Part shown: positions 11,969 through 24,240 of the stretch, piece by piece
Position numbering within the stretch: the stretch's first letter is position 1
Layout: every line of letters starts with the position of its first letter
Origin: Lepus europaeus
Taxonomy: Eukaryota > Chordata > Mammalia > Lagomorpha > Leporidae
DNA length: 64,000 bases
Direction: 5' to 3'
Assembly: GCF_033115175.1 (NCBI RefSeq)
Contig: NC_084833.1
Span: 51,484,716 to 51,548,715 of the forward strand
The notes under the pieces: model-generated
What the model saw: the letters and a program-made list of their open reading frames with translations, nothing else
Databases searched by the model: none
What the model was told of the DNA's origin: nothing
Made by a program: the position numbers and the translations under genes

Positions 11969-12922
11969 TTCATGAATATTTTAAAATGTGAACAGCAAAC
12001 ACAAGGGAGGCCAGCCTGATGTGTGAGGCCATCAGATAATGGGGGATTTGCTTTATGGGGGATTCAGTGGGAGGGGCTCAGCCTGGAATGGAGGTGGTTA
12101 GCAGTAGACTAGGAGACAGCAGGGGTTTGGACTGGGCTGGGGCGGGGGCGATGTGGTGGTCTGATGGATGTGTGACATTCTGTACGCAGTGTTGAGATGG
12201 CTTGCTGACAGCTGAGCAAAAGAGCAGGCTGGAGAATGACCGGCAGATCCCAGCCAGAGCAAGCTGAGCAGGGGGTTGGCACTGCTAACGGAGATAAGGC
12301 ATGCACAGCGAGCCACGCGCTGGAGAGGACGAGGGGAACTTAAGCCTTTAAGTGAACCCGAGCAACTCATTTATGTGTTTCATTTTTATATTGATAGGGT
12401 CACAATTTGCTTTGCCACTGCAGCGTGTGCTATTAGAGGAAAGGGCAAAGGCGGGCGAGGACTTAAACCCTTGCTCCGCCACACTGCTGATTTGATGCTG
12501 GCCAGTGTGGGTGACTTAGTGGTACAGCGGCTTAATTTACAGGGTTAAATGGAACATTGAAAGTGAGCAGTGCACCCACTGCTGACACTTAGCAAGTAAA
12601 AAGAGTCAACACTTCGCCCAAGTATCCATTTGCTGGTGTCCATAACCCTGAGAGGATGCGAGAATGTAGATGGGGTGTAGAGACCCTTCGGGACAAAGGG
12701 CAGGGTGAGGTCCAAGATGTGGAGAAGAAAATGCCCAGAGATCCTCGACCAATATGGAGCCATCCCCAGCTACTGGGGCTGGGCTGGGCCAGGAGAGGGA
12801 ACAGGGGAATAGAATCAGCTTGGGATGGAAAGTGGGGTGAGAGGGAGGTGGAGGAACAGGGTCAGAAGCTAGGACACTCTGTCCATGAAGGGCTGTGAAC
12901 AACTCCAAGACCCAGTGGACCA

Positions 12923-13222
12923 GGGGCGGGCATGCTGAAGAGGGTTAAGCCACCTCTTGGGACCTCCTATCCCATTGGAGTTCCACTACTCTGCTGCTGA
13001 TCCAGCTCCCTGTTAATGCACCTGCAAAGCAGCAGATAATGGCTCAAGTACTTGAGTCCCTGCCACCCCTGCAGGGGAACTGGATGGAGTTCCTGGTTCT
13101 TGGCTTCAGCCTGGCCCAGTCCTAGCTCTTGTAGCCATTCGGGGGAATGAATTAGCGGATGGAAGCTCTCTCTGTCTCTCCATCTCTCTGTGTCACTTGG
13201 ACTTTCAAAATCTGACAAATCA
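12923..13222 (+). mobile_element. CSINE-like SINE, forward
   Basis: GGGGCGGGCATGCTGAAGAG head, CTTGAGTCCCTGCCACC body, GGATGGAAGCTCTCTC tail. Confidence 0.8.
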
Positions 13223-13496
13223 TAAAAAGAGGTAACCCAGTGTGATTCAGAGGTGGGGGGTGGTGTTCACACCACAGCAGACCCCCCACTAAAGGCTTGG
13301 AGGACCACCGTCAGAGAAGAAGAATAAATCAAGGGCACCATTAGCAGGGACAGGATGGTTTGCTAGCACTACCCTGTATGGAGAAGTGGAAACCCATGAG
13401 TGAGCACAGGGAAGCAGAAATACCTGGGAAGGCTTTGAGAGCACCTGGAATCCCTTTGTGAGCAGATGGGACGCACAGCTCTCAAAATGCAATGTT

Positions 13497-13754
13497 GCCA
13501 GCGCCGTGGCTCAATAGGCTAATCCTCCACCTGCGGCACTGGCACACCGGGTTCTAGTCCTGGTCGGGGCACCGGATTCTGCCCCAGTTGCCCCTCTTCC
13601 AGGCCAGCTCTCTGCTGTGGGCCGGGAGTGCAGTGGAGGATGGTCCAAGTGCTTGGGCCCTGCACCCGCAAGGGAGACCAGGAGAAGCACCTAGCTCCTG
13701 GCTTCAGATCAGCACGGTGCGCCAGCCACAGCGCTGTCAAAAAAAAAAAAAAAA
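13497..13754 (+). mobile_element. CSINE2-type element with an internal deletion
   Basis: The head and body are normal up to AGCCACAGCG, then the sequence jumps directly to CTGTC plus poly-A. It lacks the roughly 90 bp of GGCCATTGGAGGGTGAACC and CT-rich tail seen in its relatives. A 13-bp duplication AAAATGCAATGTT flanks it at 13484-13496 and 13755-13767, so it inserted once as a unit. Confidence 0.93.
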
Positions 13755-13999
13755 AAAATGCAATGTTAACTCCATTGTATTTCAGGCTGTCTACGCCAGG
13801 GGGATTTGAGGTTAAATAGTTGAGAGGAGCAATGGCCAGCAAACAGCACATGTCGCTTGTAGTAATTCCTCATTTGCCTTTTTGCTTCTTTTACAATAAA
13901 GGCCCTTCGAACTCGGGTTCCACTGCTGTGTGTTCCAGTAAGAATTCCCACCATTTGCCATGTTGCCATCCTCTTGCAGGTGGCTCAGCTCCTGCATAG

Positions 14000-16690
14000 T
14001 GGACCATGCATAAAAGAATGTATGTTCTCTGCTGTCTGGCAACATAAAAGACGATATATGAGGCTAAGCAAATAAAGGAGGTATTTACTTGTTCACTCAT
14101 TTCACGGATATTTAGTCTAACACATGCAGGTATTGTGTTGATCCCAAAACAAATGATGAATTTATTTCAAAACAAACATAATACATCTAGCACATCTACA
14201 AGATACATTTATCCTTGTGTGTTATGCTTTTTTCCTCTTGTATGGGATTTTACTAGGGAGAACTAGTGTTTCCCACTGACAAAAACACACACCAAAACTC
14301 TAGCTGTTGCTGGGTAAACAGTGTAACACACAGCACAGTTGCCTGCCTTTATGTGCAATTCTCTCTCAAAGTCATGGTTGAACAGGCTGCGCATCAGCTG
14401 GCTAATGACATGGTCTGGGTGCACACGTGCTAGAAAGAAGCGGTGCAAAAAATCTCTGCCCAAGAGAGCTGCTCACCTAGTTGGAAAGATAAGAGATGCT
14501 TGCAACAACTGCATCCCCCAAAGGGACAGTCACCACCCCCACCTCACCCCCACATCCACTCCAGGTGCTCCATAGCTCATCTTCTGAGCCCCTCTAGCGG
14601 GGTGGGGCCACGTGACAAGTTTGGTGTCACTTTCAGTGCAAGCATTTGTCCCTGTGAGACCCTCCAGAGCCCTCTTCCCCTCTGGCACAGCAACCAGCAC
14701 CCTTTGAGCTGTGGCAGCTCTGTCATCTTGGGCCCCTGGGTGTCCACCACGAGCAGAGCCCATGGCCAGCTTATGATGGGTGCATAGAGGATGAAGAATT
14801 TGTCCTGTTTTGGTTTTAAGCCATTGAGTATTGGAACTTATCTGCTTCCACAGCACAACCCGGCTACTCTGGTGGAAACACTAAGAGAACGACAAGGCCC
14901 AAACTCTAGGACCCTTTTAAGAATTGAGGATCTTGAAGAATAGAGACCAGCAAAGGCAGTGACTTTTTTTAAAGTGTGTTTGAAAAATTATAGGCTATGT
15001 TGAGTTGAATTCTTTTTGCTTACAACAGAGATATCTATTAATCTATTTGTATTATACGTCTTCCGATATTAACCTTATATTGTCATCGACATTTACTATA
15101 ACAAAGCTTTTAATTTAAATAATGAAGGCTGGCATGGTGATAATAGCAACTCTTGTAGGGTTATCTGTAAATGTTCATGGAACGGATAATTTTGGCCAAA
15201 ATGAAGGAAAGCCTTGCCAAACAGCAGGGTGGGGCCCAGCAGGTGCTATGGAGAAGCCCTGTGTGCTTCTCCATACAGCTTGGTCATTGCCTGCCCCTGT
15301 CTCCCGTTCAGTTTCTGCCCCCACTAGAGAAGCCACAGAACGAAAGGAAGGTCCTGCTCAGTTTCTTCCCTGTCTTCTTCCACTGCCTTGCCCTGGCTCA
15401 GGGTGCTAACTGGGACCTCCTCCTGGGTCGCGTGCAGGCAGGAGCAGGACATGGAAGGAACGGGGCAAGGCCTTCCATGCTGTCACCTCTTGGCTTCTCC
15501 AGGTGCAAGGCAGACACAGCTTCAGAACTGCACAAACCCTGCAACCCCCCTTCCTTGGTTCAAGTTGGAGGAAGGGGCCCTATTTCCCTTCTCCAGGGGT
15601 AGGGAAGAAAGTCACACAGTACTCCAACAACGCTTTTAAAAATATTCCCATCCCTCAACTTTCCCTCCAGCCCCTGCCTCCTCTTACAGATGGTCTGAAT
15701 AGTGAACTCAGGCTCCCAATCTGGTTGGAGACTCCTAGTTAGCAAAGCCCTCACCCTCCAATAAGGCAACCACATGTGTCTGTGGAGTATGGGAAGCTGG
15801 GTCAGACTGGGACAGCCCTGCAAGGGTAACAGATACACCAGCTTTCAAAGATTCAGTTCAAATAAATGAATATGAAATAGCTCCTTAATTTTTAAAATAT
15901 GGATCACATGGTAAAATAATTTTTTATATATTGGGTTAACAAAACATTCATTAAAATCGACCTCATGCTCCTTTTCATTCTTTTAAGGAGCATTCTAGAA
16001 AGCTTTGATAGCTTACAATCTATTTCTATGGGACAGTGCTACTCTAACACATATGGGTACGTGCCTTTAGGGCCTGGACCAAAACTCCAAGAATCCAATT
16101 CAAGAGTCTGTGGTAGAATGTTTGTGAATCTCTTAGCTGCCGCCTTGAGCAGAAGAGACATGGAGTAATTACAAGGGGGAGACTGAGGGTGGAAGAAGAA
16201 GGGGAGACACTGTCATTCTTGTTGATCCTTCAACAAGATGAAGCTGTTACTCTGCCTGTTTACCTCTGCTCACCCATCTGTAAGATGGGAATAATAATTG
16301 CTGCTCCGCTGACTTCACCTGTAGTGGGGTTTGAGGGAAGTAAAAACTCCTGAAACTGCAAACAATTGAATCAGCGGTGGTTGTCACCGTACTAATCATC
16401 GTGGCGTGCTGTAACGTGACTCACGCCAGTAACAAGGCCTTCACTGGGCCGTTCCAGAGCCATCTATCCATTGCAGCAAAACCCGTGCACCGGGTCTGAC
16501 GCCAGGTGGCAGTGAAAGCCACATCCTGGGTCTCACCCTGCATTCCCAGAAACACCCCCTCCTCCTCCCCAGGAAGACACCTTGGGTCCCTAAGCGTCTC
16601 TTTTGTATCTCAAGCTTGCTGCTAGACACCGAGAGAAATACAAAAAAGCTTCTAAGATGTGGCCCAGCTCTTCCAGGAGCTGCGGTGCGT
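14000..16690. other. Intergenic stretch with nothing recognised
   Basis: No gene or clear repeat. One short open frame near 15122 begins with a hydrophobic run but has no recognisable relatives and overlaps another frame. Confidence 0.4.
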
Positions 16691-16699
16691 TGAAGAAAA

Positions 16700-17520
16700 A
16701 AGCAGGATAGCATGGAGGCTATGGTTTTGGACTGAGCTCCTGCACTGGGTCCCAACAAATCAAAATGGAGTCGTTCATGCTATATGCCGCATAATGTAAC
16801 TGTAATTTCAAGAAAGCAGAGAGAACGCAAGGCAGACCTGTTTTCCTTGAAAGTAGGAGATCCCGGTCTACCTAATCCAGAGTGTGCTGAGCGGCTTTTT
16901 TATAGACACCGTCTCTGCAGCCACTTCTCAGAAAGCCCCTCTGCTTGAACACTTACAAAAAAGTAACCACAAGTAACTTGACATTGACCAATCAGCTTTC
17001 CCCCGCTGCTGTTCTGTTTCCTGTCCCCACCTGTCAAAACCTCCTATTCTGCCTTTGCCTGCTGGGTGCTCCCGTTCTGTTTTGTAGAATGCAGGCTGCC
17101 TTACTTCATAAATAGCTAATATTGGCCGGCGCCGTGGCTTAACAGGCTAATCCTCCACCTTGCGGCACCGGCACACCGGGTTCTAGTCCCGGTCGGGGCA
17201 CCGGATTCTGTCCCGGTTGCCCCTCTTCCAGGCCAGCTCTCTGCTATGGCCCGGGAAGGCAGTGGAGGATGGCCCAAGTGCTTGGGCCCTGCACCCGCAT
17301 GGGAGACCAGGAGAAGCACCTGGCTCCTGGCTTCGGATCAGCGAGATGCGCCAGCCGCAGCGGCCATTGGAGGGTGAACCAACAGCAAAAAGGAAAACCT
17401 TTCTCTCTGTCTCTCTCTCTCTCTCACTATCCACTCTGCCTGTCAAAAAAAAAAAAAATCTTATAAATAGCTAATATAAGCCAGTTGGATGGATAACTAA
17501 ATTTATTCTGTGTCGTTTGA
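16700..17520 (+). mobile_element. Possible LTR-like sequence carrying a CSINE
   Basis: CAAAATGGAG, a CCAAT context (GACCAATCAG at about 16984) and CATAAATAGCTAATATAAGCC resemble U3 regions of class I endogenous retrovirus LTRs. I see no paired terminal repeats, so this is a weak call. Confidence 0.25.
17123..17460 (+). mobile_element. Young CSINE2-type element, forward
   Basis: Complete copy from GGCCGGCGCCGTGGCTTAAC to CTGCCTGTC plus poly-A. A 15-bp duplication ATAAATAGCTAATAT flanks it at 17108-17122 and 17463-17477. Confidence 0.96.
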
Positions 17521-17785
17521 CAAGCTTAGTGAGGAAATCGACCGCTAAACCACCAGACCAGCCGAGAAGATCCCTGCCAGCTCCTAGGACGTCCCTGGGG
17601 AGGCCCAGGAGGAGCTTCTCTGGTCGGGACATGTAAGCTGGGTCTTAGCTGGGCTTTCACGGAGGGTAACTTCACTTGGTGGAGAGGGGTGGGCATTTCA
17701 GGAAGAGAAACAAGCAAGCACGAAAGGTGGCAAGTGTGAAAACTTTGGAATGAATGGTGAGGACGTGGCACTACAGTCTTTTCTT

Positions 17786-18003
17786 TAATATTTAGTTATT
17801 TGAAAGGCACAGTTACAGAGAGAGTGAGCAGTACAGACAGAGAGCGAGAGTCTTCCATCTGCTGATTCAACCCCCAGATTGGCCACAATGGCTGGAGCTG
17901 GGCAAGGCCGAAGCCAGGAGCCTCATGCGGGTCTCCCACGTGGGTGGCGGTGCTTGGGCCATCTTCTGTCTGCTTTCCCAGGTGCATCAGCAGGGAGTAG
18001 AGC
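17786..18003 (-). mobile_element. 5'-truncated CSINE, reverse
   Basis: The poly-T/ATTTAGTTATTTGAAAGG tail and CATCTGCTGATTCAACCCCC body are present. It stops near AGCAGGGAGTAGAG without the tRNA-like head. Confidence 0.82.
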
Positions 18004-18605
18004 AATTTATTGAGCAGAGGGCAGTGAGGTCAAATGTCCAGAAAGGTCCTCTACGATGAGAACTGTCCTGCCTGAAGTGGCAGCCACAGTCCTGCAGGGA
18101 CACTGCTGTTCCAGGTAGGGGGAGGGCACGTGGCAGTGTGGGACATTAAGGAGAAGGATCAACCAAGAGAGGGAGGTCAAGGCCAGGCCAGGGATCCTCT
18201 TGCAGTAGATACAGGACCATGGAGCCCCTTCCCACCTGTGGGGAAGCAGCCTCCATTTCCAAAACCCAGCAGGTTCCCCTATGGAGGCCTGGAGGGAGGC
18301 TTGCTGGGGGGATGTATTCACACAGTGCCCATTCCCTATCCCCAGGGCGCCTGCTCAGACTCCCAGACTGATGCGCTCCTCCCCTTCAGAGCTACAGGCT
18401 AAGCGTGAGCACAAAACAGCCCTTACACATTTGCCAAATCGAATTCACCTTCAAGACACACTGCACCGGTTCAGTGAAAGTGAGTGTTGGTCATGTTAGA
18501 TGGAGCGAAGACTTCCTGAAGCTTTGCTTTAAGCCTGTTCTGGGATCTTCATCCCAAGAGAGGGCCAAAACACTTGCACGGCCAGGCTTCCCTGTTGATA
18601 ATTCT

Positions 18606-18969
18606 TTATTTTTTATTTTTTGACAGGCAGAGTTAGACAGTGAGAGAGAGAGACAGAGAGAGAGTTATAGACAGTGAGAGAGAGACAGAGAGAAAGGTCT
18701 TCCTTTGCCATTGGTTCACTCCCCTAATGGCTGCCATGGCTGGCGCTGCACCAATCTGAAGCCAGGAGCCAGGTGCTTCCTCCTGGTCTCCCATGTGGGT
18801 GCAGGGCCCAAGCACTTGGGCCATCCTCCACTGCACTCCTGGGCCACAGCAGAGAGCTGGACTGGAAGAGGAGCAACCGGGACTAGTACCTGGTGCCCCA
18901 ACCGGGAGTAGAACCCAGGGTGCTGGCACCGCAGGCGGAGGATTAGCCAAGTGAGCCACGGCGCCAGCC
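18606..18969 (-). mobile_element. CSINE, reverse, tail-duplication subtype
   Basis: Complete copy flanked by a 16-bp duplication CCCTGTTGATAATTCT (18590-18605 and 18970-18985). The tail has a second copy of the GACAGTGAGAGAGAGA unit joined by AGAGTTATAGACAGTGAG. The same arrangement recurs at 48247-48579. Confidence 0.95.
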
Positions 18970-18989
18970 CCCTGTTGATAATTCTAGCA

Positions 18990-19110
18990 CTTCCAAAGCA
19001 GCTACTTTGGGTCAGCCACTGTCCTGGCTACTTTACAAATGTCTTCACCGTGACTTTTTACAGGTGGAAAAACTGAGCCTCGGGGCTAAATAAAATTCAC
19101 ATTTGTCTGA
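18990..19110 (+). repeat. MIR-like fragment
   Basis: GCCACTGTCCTGGCTACTTT and TTTTTACAGGTGGAAAAACT, then GAGCCTCGGGGCTAAATAA, fit a MIR. Confidence 0.5.
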
Positions 19111-19806
19111 CTCTGAAGGTCTTTGCTCTTTCCCAGCCTGTGCCTCTCGGACGCGGGGAAATGGTGGTGCCTTGAAAGGAAGAAAGGGAACCCACAGCCG
19201 GGGGACAACACCAGGGAAAGGAGACAGGCATCTTCGTTCAGCCCCTTGGTGGGATGTGGTCTGCGGAGGGCTGCGGTGGGCTCCCAGAGAGGTGCTGCTG
19301 AGGGCTCCAGCCCTGTATTCTCCTGTCCTTCAATTCAGAAAGTGGCCCGGGAGAGCTGTGGACCGGAAGCAGGCATGGAGACCAGAGCTTGGGCAGGGTG
19401 TTCCGGCTCAGGTCAGCCCAAAGCTGCCTCTGCCAGTGCCTCACTCAGGGCTGGCACCGTGGCTACACAAGAATGTGCTGATGCAGTGACCTCTTTATGG
19501 AGGAGAAAGGGCCCCTGCCTGTGCGGGCAGCACCTCTAGAACTACTCCTCTGTTCCCGGGGCACCAGAAAGGACTGCAGCTCACAGCCAGAGGGCCATTG
19601 CAAGAACCAGATCTCCCAGTGGTTGTTTTCCTTTGCGTCTGCCTGGGTGAGGGCCGAGTGTCTCACTGTCAGAAGACTAATATCTTGCACATGGAAACAG
19701 AGACTAATGACCGCTGGTGCTGGCCTGTGCACCACTGCTGCTTGTGGCTTTTCCAAATCCCAGGGAATCAAGGCAAAGAATTGACAGAGTAGTCTTTCCT
19801 CCCACC

Positions 19807-19872
19807 CACTCATCCATCCATCCATCCATCCATCTATCCATCCATCCTCCCATCCATCCATCCACCCACCTG
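19807..19872 (+). repeat. (ATCC)n microsatellite
   Basis: Tetranucleotide repeat with a few interruptions. It produces spurious low-complexity frames on both strands. Confidence 0.95.
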
Positions 19873-20242
19873 TCTGCTGTGCCTAAATTCTGTTCTTAGC
19901 ACTGGGGAGCAAAAAGTGAATGAGAACAGTCCCAGTCTTCAGAGCTTGGGGTGCAGGTGTAGGGAGACTGAAGCTATAACTGTCCTTAGCAACCTGTGAC
20001 ATAAACAGGAGCTCATTAATTCAAAGAACCCCCTCAGAGCCTTTGAACTCCTGGCAACTTGTCCCTCACATACTTTTTGAAATTCCCACAGAATGTTTGA
20101 TGAATAATCATGAACTAATCCATCCATTTCAATGAACACATGGCCGCTTCCTGCTACAGCTTGCCCTGGTTTCCCTTGTCAAAGCCCTCTGTTCTCATGG
20201 TTACATAAGGGAGCCTGGCACACCCATAAATGACAGTTCCTT

Positions 20243-20460
20243 TTAAAAATAATTTTTATTTATTTGAAAGAGTGACAGAGAGGGAGAGATAGAGAGAGAA
20301 GTGTTCCATCTGCTGGTTCACTCCTCAAATGACTGCAATGGCCTGGGGCAGGGCCAGGTTGAAGCCACGAGCCTTGAACTCCATCCAGGTCTTCCATGTG
20401 GGTGACAGGGGCCCAAGTACTTGGGCCATCCTCTGCTGCTTTCCCAGGTGCGTTGATGGT
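20243..20460 (-). mobile_element. 5'-truncated CSINE, reverse
   Basis: ATTTTTATTTATTTGAAAGA start, GCTGGTTCACTCCTCAAATG body, ending near CCCAGGTGCGTTGATG without the head. Confidence 0.82.
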
Positions 20461-20469
20461 TCCTCTTCT

Positions 20470-22640
20470 GAGAGAGGCACAGCTGTCCCAGCAGGGCTGT
20501 CATCAGACCATGAAGCGTTCTATATCAAGTCTCTACTCCTGGCTTTGGGTGGACTTGGGCTCCACTCCCAATTCCTTGTCCAGTGCCCATGTGCAGGTCA
20601 CAACCTGTGCAGCCACACATGCTAGGGCTGAGTACCAAGAACATACCCCAAGCCTCTACCCTGAGGTTGCCAGAGTGATGACAATGGGTTCTGTCCTGAG
20701 CAGGAGATGTTCTCTTCACATCTGCACTGGCACTAGAGCTCCCTAAAGCAATGCTACTCGAACCCAGACTCACAGCACATGACTCAGTTCTGCAGGACTC
20801 AGATATCCCAAGGGCTTTGGCAGAGAATAAACACCCTCAGCGTCTTCGTATCTCCATCCTTCACTCTCTCACTCTTCCAATCCTATTCTGAATGGTCCTC
20901 TAAGATGTCCTTGCACATATGAGTGCATGCAAATGGAATCCAAGAAGGTACTCGGGCCACCAATGTCCTCTTCCAGTCTGAGCTCAGCCTGAACCTTCTT
21001 TTGCCTAAGTAACCACAGTGGTGACAAAAGCTATCACAGTTGGGAGCACAGAAAATGGGCATGTAAATCAGACAAGTATGTCCTGGAGCGACAACTGAAG
21101 GGAGCCTTGATAAACAGGGGCAGTTAAAGAGGAACCAGGGGAAGCCATTCCAGATGGGAGGAGCAGCATGAGCAAACCTGCAGAGGCGTCAGCTTGATAT
21201 TGCTGGAGAGCAAAATGCAAGGCAGGGAGGGAGCAGGAAAGCCAGAGGAGGCAGATGGAAGACAGCTTTATAGATTTTACAAAAGCAGCTGTATTTTAAA
21301 GCAACTGGGGAGCCACTGAAGGTGTCTAGCGGAGGAGAGGGGTGATCAAGCATACGCTTTAGAAAGATTGCTCTCGTCACAGAGGATGAATCTGAGGGGA
21401 GCCAGAGAGGGGCAGGTGGATCCACTCCAGAGGCTGTTGGGATACTTGGGGTGACAGGATGTGAGGCCTGGAGCTTAGCAGTGACAAGGGAGGAGGAGGA
21501 GCTGTGGCTCAGAGCACGGGCAGTGGGGAGCTGGCCTTGAGCACGGGCAGGGCTGTGGATCCTGAGCCCCAGGCGATGCCTGAGAGTCTCTGCTACTTGG
21601 GGGAGGAGGCAGCATGTGGACTGATGCACTTGAGAAGGCACAATGACCACCACGGTGTGGGCAGGCAGCCCACCAGGGCTGTGCAGAGGGTTGGGTTTTC
21701 TTCCCCTGCCGCGTAGGCACGAGGGATTAGGAACCAGCAGAAAGCAGCAACAGCGTCATGAGACACCTTCTTCCTTTTTTCCAAAAGGCAAATGTCTGCA
21801 ACTGCCAAGCGGTGGTTTTCGTGCCGCATACTGAGGAAGTGCCAGGGCTCTGAAGGGAGGTCTACAATTGCCGAGAAGTAATTCCTTCCCAGGCTTCCAC
21901 AAGGCCTCTTCGGGCCTTTCCTGGGCTGCTCCCCTTAGGCCTTGCACACTATTGACACCACGGCCACATGTGCCAGACCATCCAAACGCCATCTTGCCTG
22001 ACAGCTCCGTGGGGTCTACCTGGGTGAGGAGGGAGCATGTTTCAGATATGGGACCTGTCTGCCCCCACAGCTGGCAGGGAGAATATTTCCAGGGGAATGG
22101 CAGAAACTGTAGACATCTCTGCACTTGCTTCAGTCTTCCCAAACTGCAGAGGCCTGAGGAACAAACGCTGCAGCTCGGACGCTAATTCCGGGTGTCCCTG
22201 ACCCTGGCAAGGCCGACCTTTGCTCCCTTGTGATAGCTGAAGCCCTCCACTGAGGGTCACAGTAAGTGGGGGCCTCCTGGCAGGTGCCCATTTCAGGACT
22301 GACCCTCCGCAGTCACTGTGACCTTCCTGGTTTGCATATCCCGGTGGGCAAGTCCTTCGGTAAACCGCTTAATCCAGCCGCCTCCTAGGGCAGGCAGGGC
22401 AGGGGTCCACAGGACCACAAAGCAAGCCTGTCTGAGGAAGAATGTTTACAAACAGGAGGGAGTAGACCCTCCCTCCACTGGCTGTGCCCCTCCCACCTGT
22501 CACTGACACCATTGGTGCTGCTCGCCCCACACCACTCCAACATCTCAAAGCTCAGCTGCACCACTGCACCCTGCAGCCAGCCCCCTCGGGCTTTGGGTAA
22601 ACAGGACTCCCAGGGTGCCCAGGCCTCGCTCTTGTGTGCC
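20470..22640. other. Intergenic stretch, possibly with an old LINE-like repeat
   Basis: Around 21120-21470, phrases such as GGGGAGCCACTGAAGGTGTC and AGAAAGATTGCTCTCGTCAC resemble an old mammalian repeat that I also suspect at 17590-17770 and 31480-31930. I cannot name the family with confidence. No gene seen. Confidence 0.3.
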
Positions 22641-22649
22641 CACTCCATG

Positions 22650-23349
22650 TGTTACCAGTGAATGGCAGGGTTCTTTTCTTTGCACAAGAAAGAATTCAGG
22701 CGTGAGACAGAGTAGTGGGAGGTAAAATAGCAAGGTTTATTAGGGAAGGGACATCCGTAAGAACGGATGGGCACCTCTCCAGACAGAACCTGAGGGAGAG
22801 GGCCCAGTCGCTCGGACTGGGGTGGGGGAGGAGCGAGGTTACCTGGTTGAGTGGAGAGATTACACCTGGGCAGGCAGGCAGGCGGCTCAGCAGAGTCAGA
22901 GGGCCTCCTGTTGAGGCCCAGGGGTTTTTAAGGAGATGGGTCTTTGTCCTCCCACATCTCCTCCTGAAACAAAGGATTTTATGGATGTAGATATTAAGAA
23001 GCTCCTATCTGAGTTTTCCCCTGAAGGTATCAGACAGGAGGAAGCCTAGCTGGCGCCGTCCTGGGTTTAGAGGAAGGGTGAGCAAGACCCCCTGGTGAAT
23101 CAGGATGGGAGCAGGGTATTTGAAATGCAGATACTGGGCTGCATCTGGAAGATTATCAGGCAGAAGGGGCAGGGACCCTCACCTGGCAGGTTATAGGGTA
23201 GAAGGGGGCAGGGCAAGATGCAGATACTGGGCTGCCCCTGAAATGTTATCGGGATGACTTTGAGATGCAGATGCATATGCTGGACATAGCTTCTCTTTAG
23301 GCCTTTATGTTACACACACGTAAGCTCATATCTGACTTCCTACCTAACA
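22650..23349 (-). mobile_element. Probable solo retroviral LTR, reverse (700 bp)
   Basis: Read on the minus strand it starts TGTTAGGTAGGAAGTC and ends CACTGGTAACA, so the ends are TG...CA with a 5-bp inverted repeat TGTTA/TAACA. AATAAA lies at 22736-22741, about 90 bp before the 3' end, and TTAAAAA (22926-22932) is a possible TATA element. U3 contains repeats of GCAGATACTGGGCTGC. No primer binding site or polypurine tract adjoins it, and I see no clear target duplication. Confidence 0.65.
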
Positions 23350-23843
23350 CAGCCTGAGCCCACACCTGCCCAATCCTGCTCGTGGCCTCCCAACTCAGTA
23401 CTTCCTGCAGTCCCCAGATTGACCTCTCAATGCCTCTCCCTTGCTTGACACTGGGCCCAGGAGCAATGGGAACAACTGATGAGCTGAGACCCTCTTGCTC
23501 TGGGTCCAGTCCTCTCCCTGAGTCACGATGAAGGCTGCTGTGCTCCCAGTGGTGTCAATCTGTCTCAATGAGTTCCCTAATACAGAAGGTTTTGAAGTCA
23601 CAGTTCTCTCCCCAGCACCTGACCAGGAGCCTGACACAGGGAACAGTATGGATGCACACATGGAGACAGGGGCGGACCGACAGGTATAGGGATGGATGCA
23701 CTGGCTGCCTGCTGGAGGAGCCTCATGCCGGTCTAGTGCTCATCACCTCCTAGGATTTCAAAAGATGAGTCCAACTGGCTCCAGCACTCCTAGATAGGAG
23801 GAGCTTAGGCATGGCAGTTGGATTGGGAATGTGAGGGGATTTT

Positions 23844-24180
23844 TTTTTTTTTTTTGGACAGGCAGAGTGGACAGTGAGAGACAGAGAGAAAGGTCTTCCT
23901 TGTCCATTGGTTCACCCCCCAATGGCCACCGCGGCTGGCGCGCTACAGCTGGCGCACCGCGCTGATCCGAAGCCAGGAGCCAGGTGCTTCTCCTGGTCTC
24001 CCATGCGGGTGCAGGGCCCATGCACTTGGGCCATCCTCCACTGCACTCCTGGGCCATAGCAGAGAGCTGGCCTGGAAGAGGAGCAACCGGGACAGAATCT
24101 GGCTCCCCGACCGGGACTAGAACCCGGTGTGCTGGCACCGCAAGCAGAGGATTAGCCTAGTGAGCTACCGCGGCACCTGC
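23844..24180 (-). mobile_element. CSINE2-type element, reverse
   Basis: Poly-T, then GACAGGCAGAGTGGACAGTG, and the head at the right end (CTACCGCGGCACCTGCC). Flanks share GGGATTT. Confidence 0.9.
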
Positions 24181-24193
24181 CGGGATTTGTTTT

Positions 24194-24240
24194 AAAAGTT
24201 GCATTTCCTTAAAAAAAGAAAAAAAAAAGTTGCATTTCCT
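24194..24240. repeat. 16-bp direct repeats flanking a 15-bp A-rich insert
   Basis: AAAAGTTGCATTTCCT at 24194-24209 is repeated perfectly at 24225-24240, with only TAAAAAAAGAAAAAA between. This is the layout of a retrotransposition event that copied little more than the poly-A tail. Confidence 0.85.

Noticed and set aside
15122..15409. Short frame starting with a hydrophobic, signal-peptide-like run
   Set aside because: No relatives recognised, no splice context, overlaps another frame, and no promoter or polyadenylation evidence.
16441..16758. 105-codon minus-strand frame
   Set aside because: No recognisable domain, no splice-site support, and base composition explains the open frame.
19463..19899. 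Gly-Trp-Met-Asp-rich and Pro-Ser-Ile-His-rich frames
   Set aside because: Translation of the (ATCC)n microsatellite.
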